DNA from: Candidatus Zixiibacteriota bacterium
GTDB lineage: Bacteria > Zixibacteria > MSB-5A5 > GN15 > JAAZOE01
Length of the DNA stretch: 5,790 nucleotides
NCBI GenBank assembly: GCA_012797915.1
Contig: JAAZOE010000209.1
Coordinates: 1-5,790 of the forward strand
Direction: 5' to 3'
The notes under the pieces were generated by a model. The model saw only the letters and a list, made by a program, of their open reading frames with translations, was not told where the DNA came from and did not search any database. Positions within the stretch are counted from its first letter, which is position 1, and each line of letters starts with the position of its first letter. This document shows, piece after piece, positions 5,552-5,790 of the stretch. The position numbers were made by a program, and so were the translations under genes.

Positions 5552-5790
5552 ATGGACGAAAAGCAAAAGTATTTCGACGACATCGGCGACAATTGGGATA
5601 AGGACCTGACCGCCGAGGATTTGGAGCGGCTGACCCACATCATCGACACCTTCCACCTGCGGGAAGGGTCGAAGGTATGCGACTTGGGCTGCGGCACGGG
5701 CGTGCTTTTCGATATGCTCCGCCGCCGGGTCGGCCGATCCGGGTTCATCGTCGGCGTCGATTTTGCCCCGCGGGTGGCGCACAAGGCGGC
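5552..5790 (+). CDS. Class I SAM-dependent methyltransferase, 3' end beyond the window
   Basis: Only the first 79 codons are visible. They begin MDEKQKYFDDIGDNWDK, an N-terminus common in Rossmann-fold methyltransferases. Motif I, VCDLGCGTGVLF, spans 42-53 and forms the SAM-binding glycine-rich loop. GFIVGVDFAP (64-73) follows, with Asp70 the likely acidic residue contacting the SAM ribose. The ATG has AAGGA four bases ahead, and no other early start codon fits. Its proximity to men genes raises the possibility of the demethylmenaquinone C-methylation step (MenG/UbiE). However, the visible part is generic, and the gene has its own promoter, diverging from the thioesterase. The substrate is therefore left open. 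Confidence 0.85.
   Translation, partial: MDEKQKYFDDIGDNWDKDLTAEDLERLTHIIDTFHLREGSKVCDLGCGTGVLFDMLRRRVGRSGFIVGVDFAPRVAHKA

Noticed and set aside
5294..5782. Minus-strand open frame across the divergent intergenic region into the methyltransferase
   Set aside because: It overlaps the thioesterase start and its promoter in a different phase, and runs antisense to the methyltransferase SAM-binding motif. No protein features are seen.

Overview
The window is a compact stretch of moderately high-GC bacterial chromosome. It carries most of a classical (o-succinylbenzoate) menaquinone, i.e. vitamin K2, biosynthesis operon. All recognisable genes look intact except the two cut by the window edges. 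I see no mobile elements, CRISPR arrays, tRNA or rRNA. The organism cannot be named from this sequence. Dense overlapping genes, GTG starts, GGAGG-type ribosome binding sites and sigma70-like TTGAC(A/T)-N17-TAT promoters fit a menaquinone-using bacterium, perhaps an anaerobic or facultative Gram-negative lineage, but that is only a guess.

Layout. On the plus strand: menH (SHCHC synthase, 5' end missing, 1-657), menB (naphthoate synthase, 687-1505), menA (DHNA prenyltransferase, 1539-2435), menC (OSB synthase, 2432-3517) and menE (OSB-CoA ligase, 3514-4992). The last three are joined by two 4-nt start/stop overlaps (GTGA and ATGA), so they are probably translationally coupled. menE converges on a minus-strand hotdog-fold thioesterase (4989-5408), and the two stop codons overlap. 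This thioesterase is a good candidate for the DHNA-CoA hydrolase step. Past a 143-bp divergent intergenic region with two well-formed promoters and an inverted repeat, a plus-strand class I methyltransferase begins at 5552 and runs off the window.

Together the genes give SEPHCHC to SHCHC (MenH), SHCHC to OSB (MenC), OSB to OSB-CoA (MenE), OSB-CoA to DHNA-CoA (MenB), DHNA-CoA to DHNA (thioesterase, inferred) and DHNA to demethylmenaquinone (MenA). MenF and MenD are not in the window and could lie upstream. The final C-methylation could be done by the partial methyltransferase, but its substrate cannot be read from the visible part.

I do not see an undescribed system here. The points most worth a second look are non-coding: an 11-bp bulged hairpin spanning the menB stop codon and the menB-menA gap, the inverted repeat between the divergent promoters, and a promoter whose -10 box overlaps the methyltransferase ribosome binding site.
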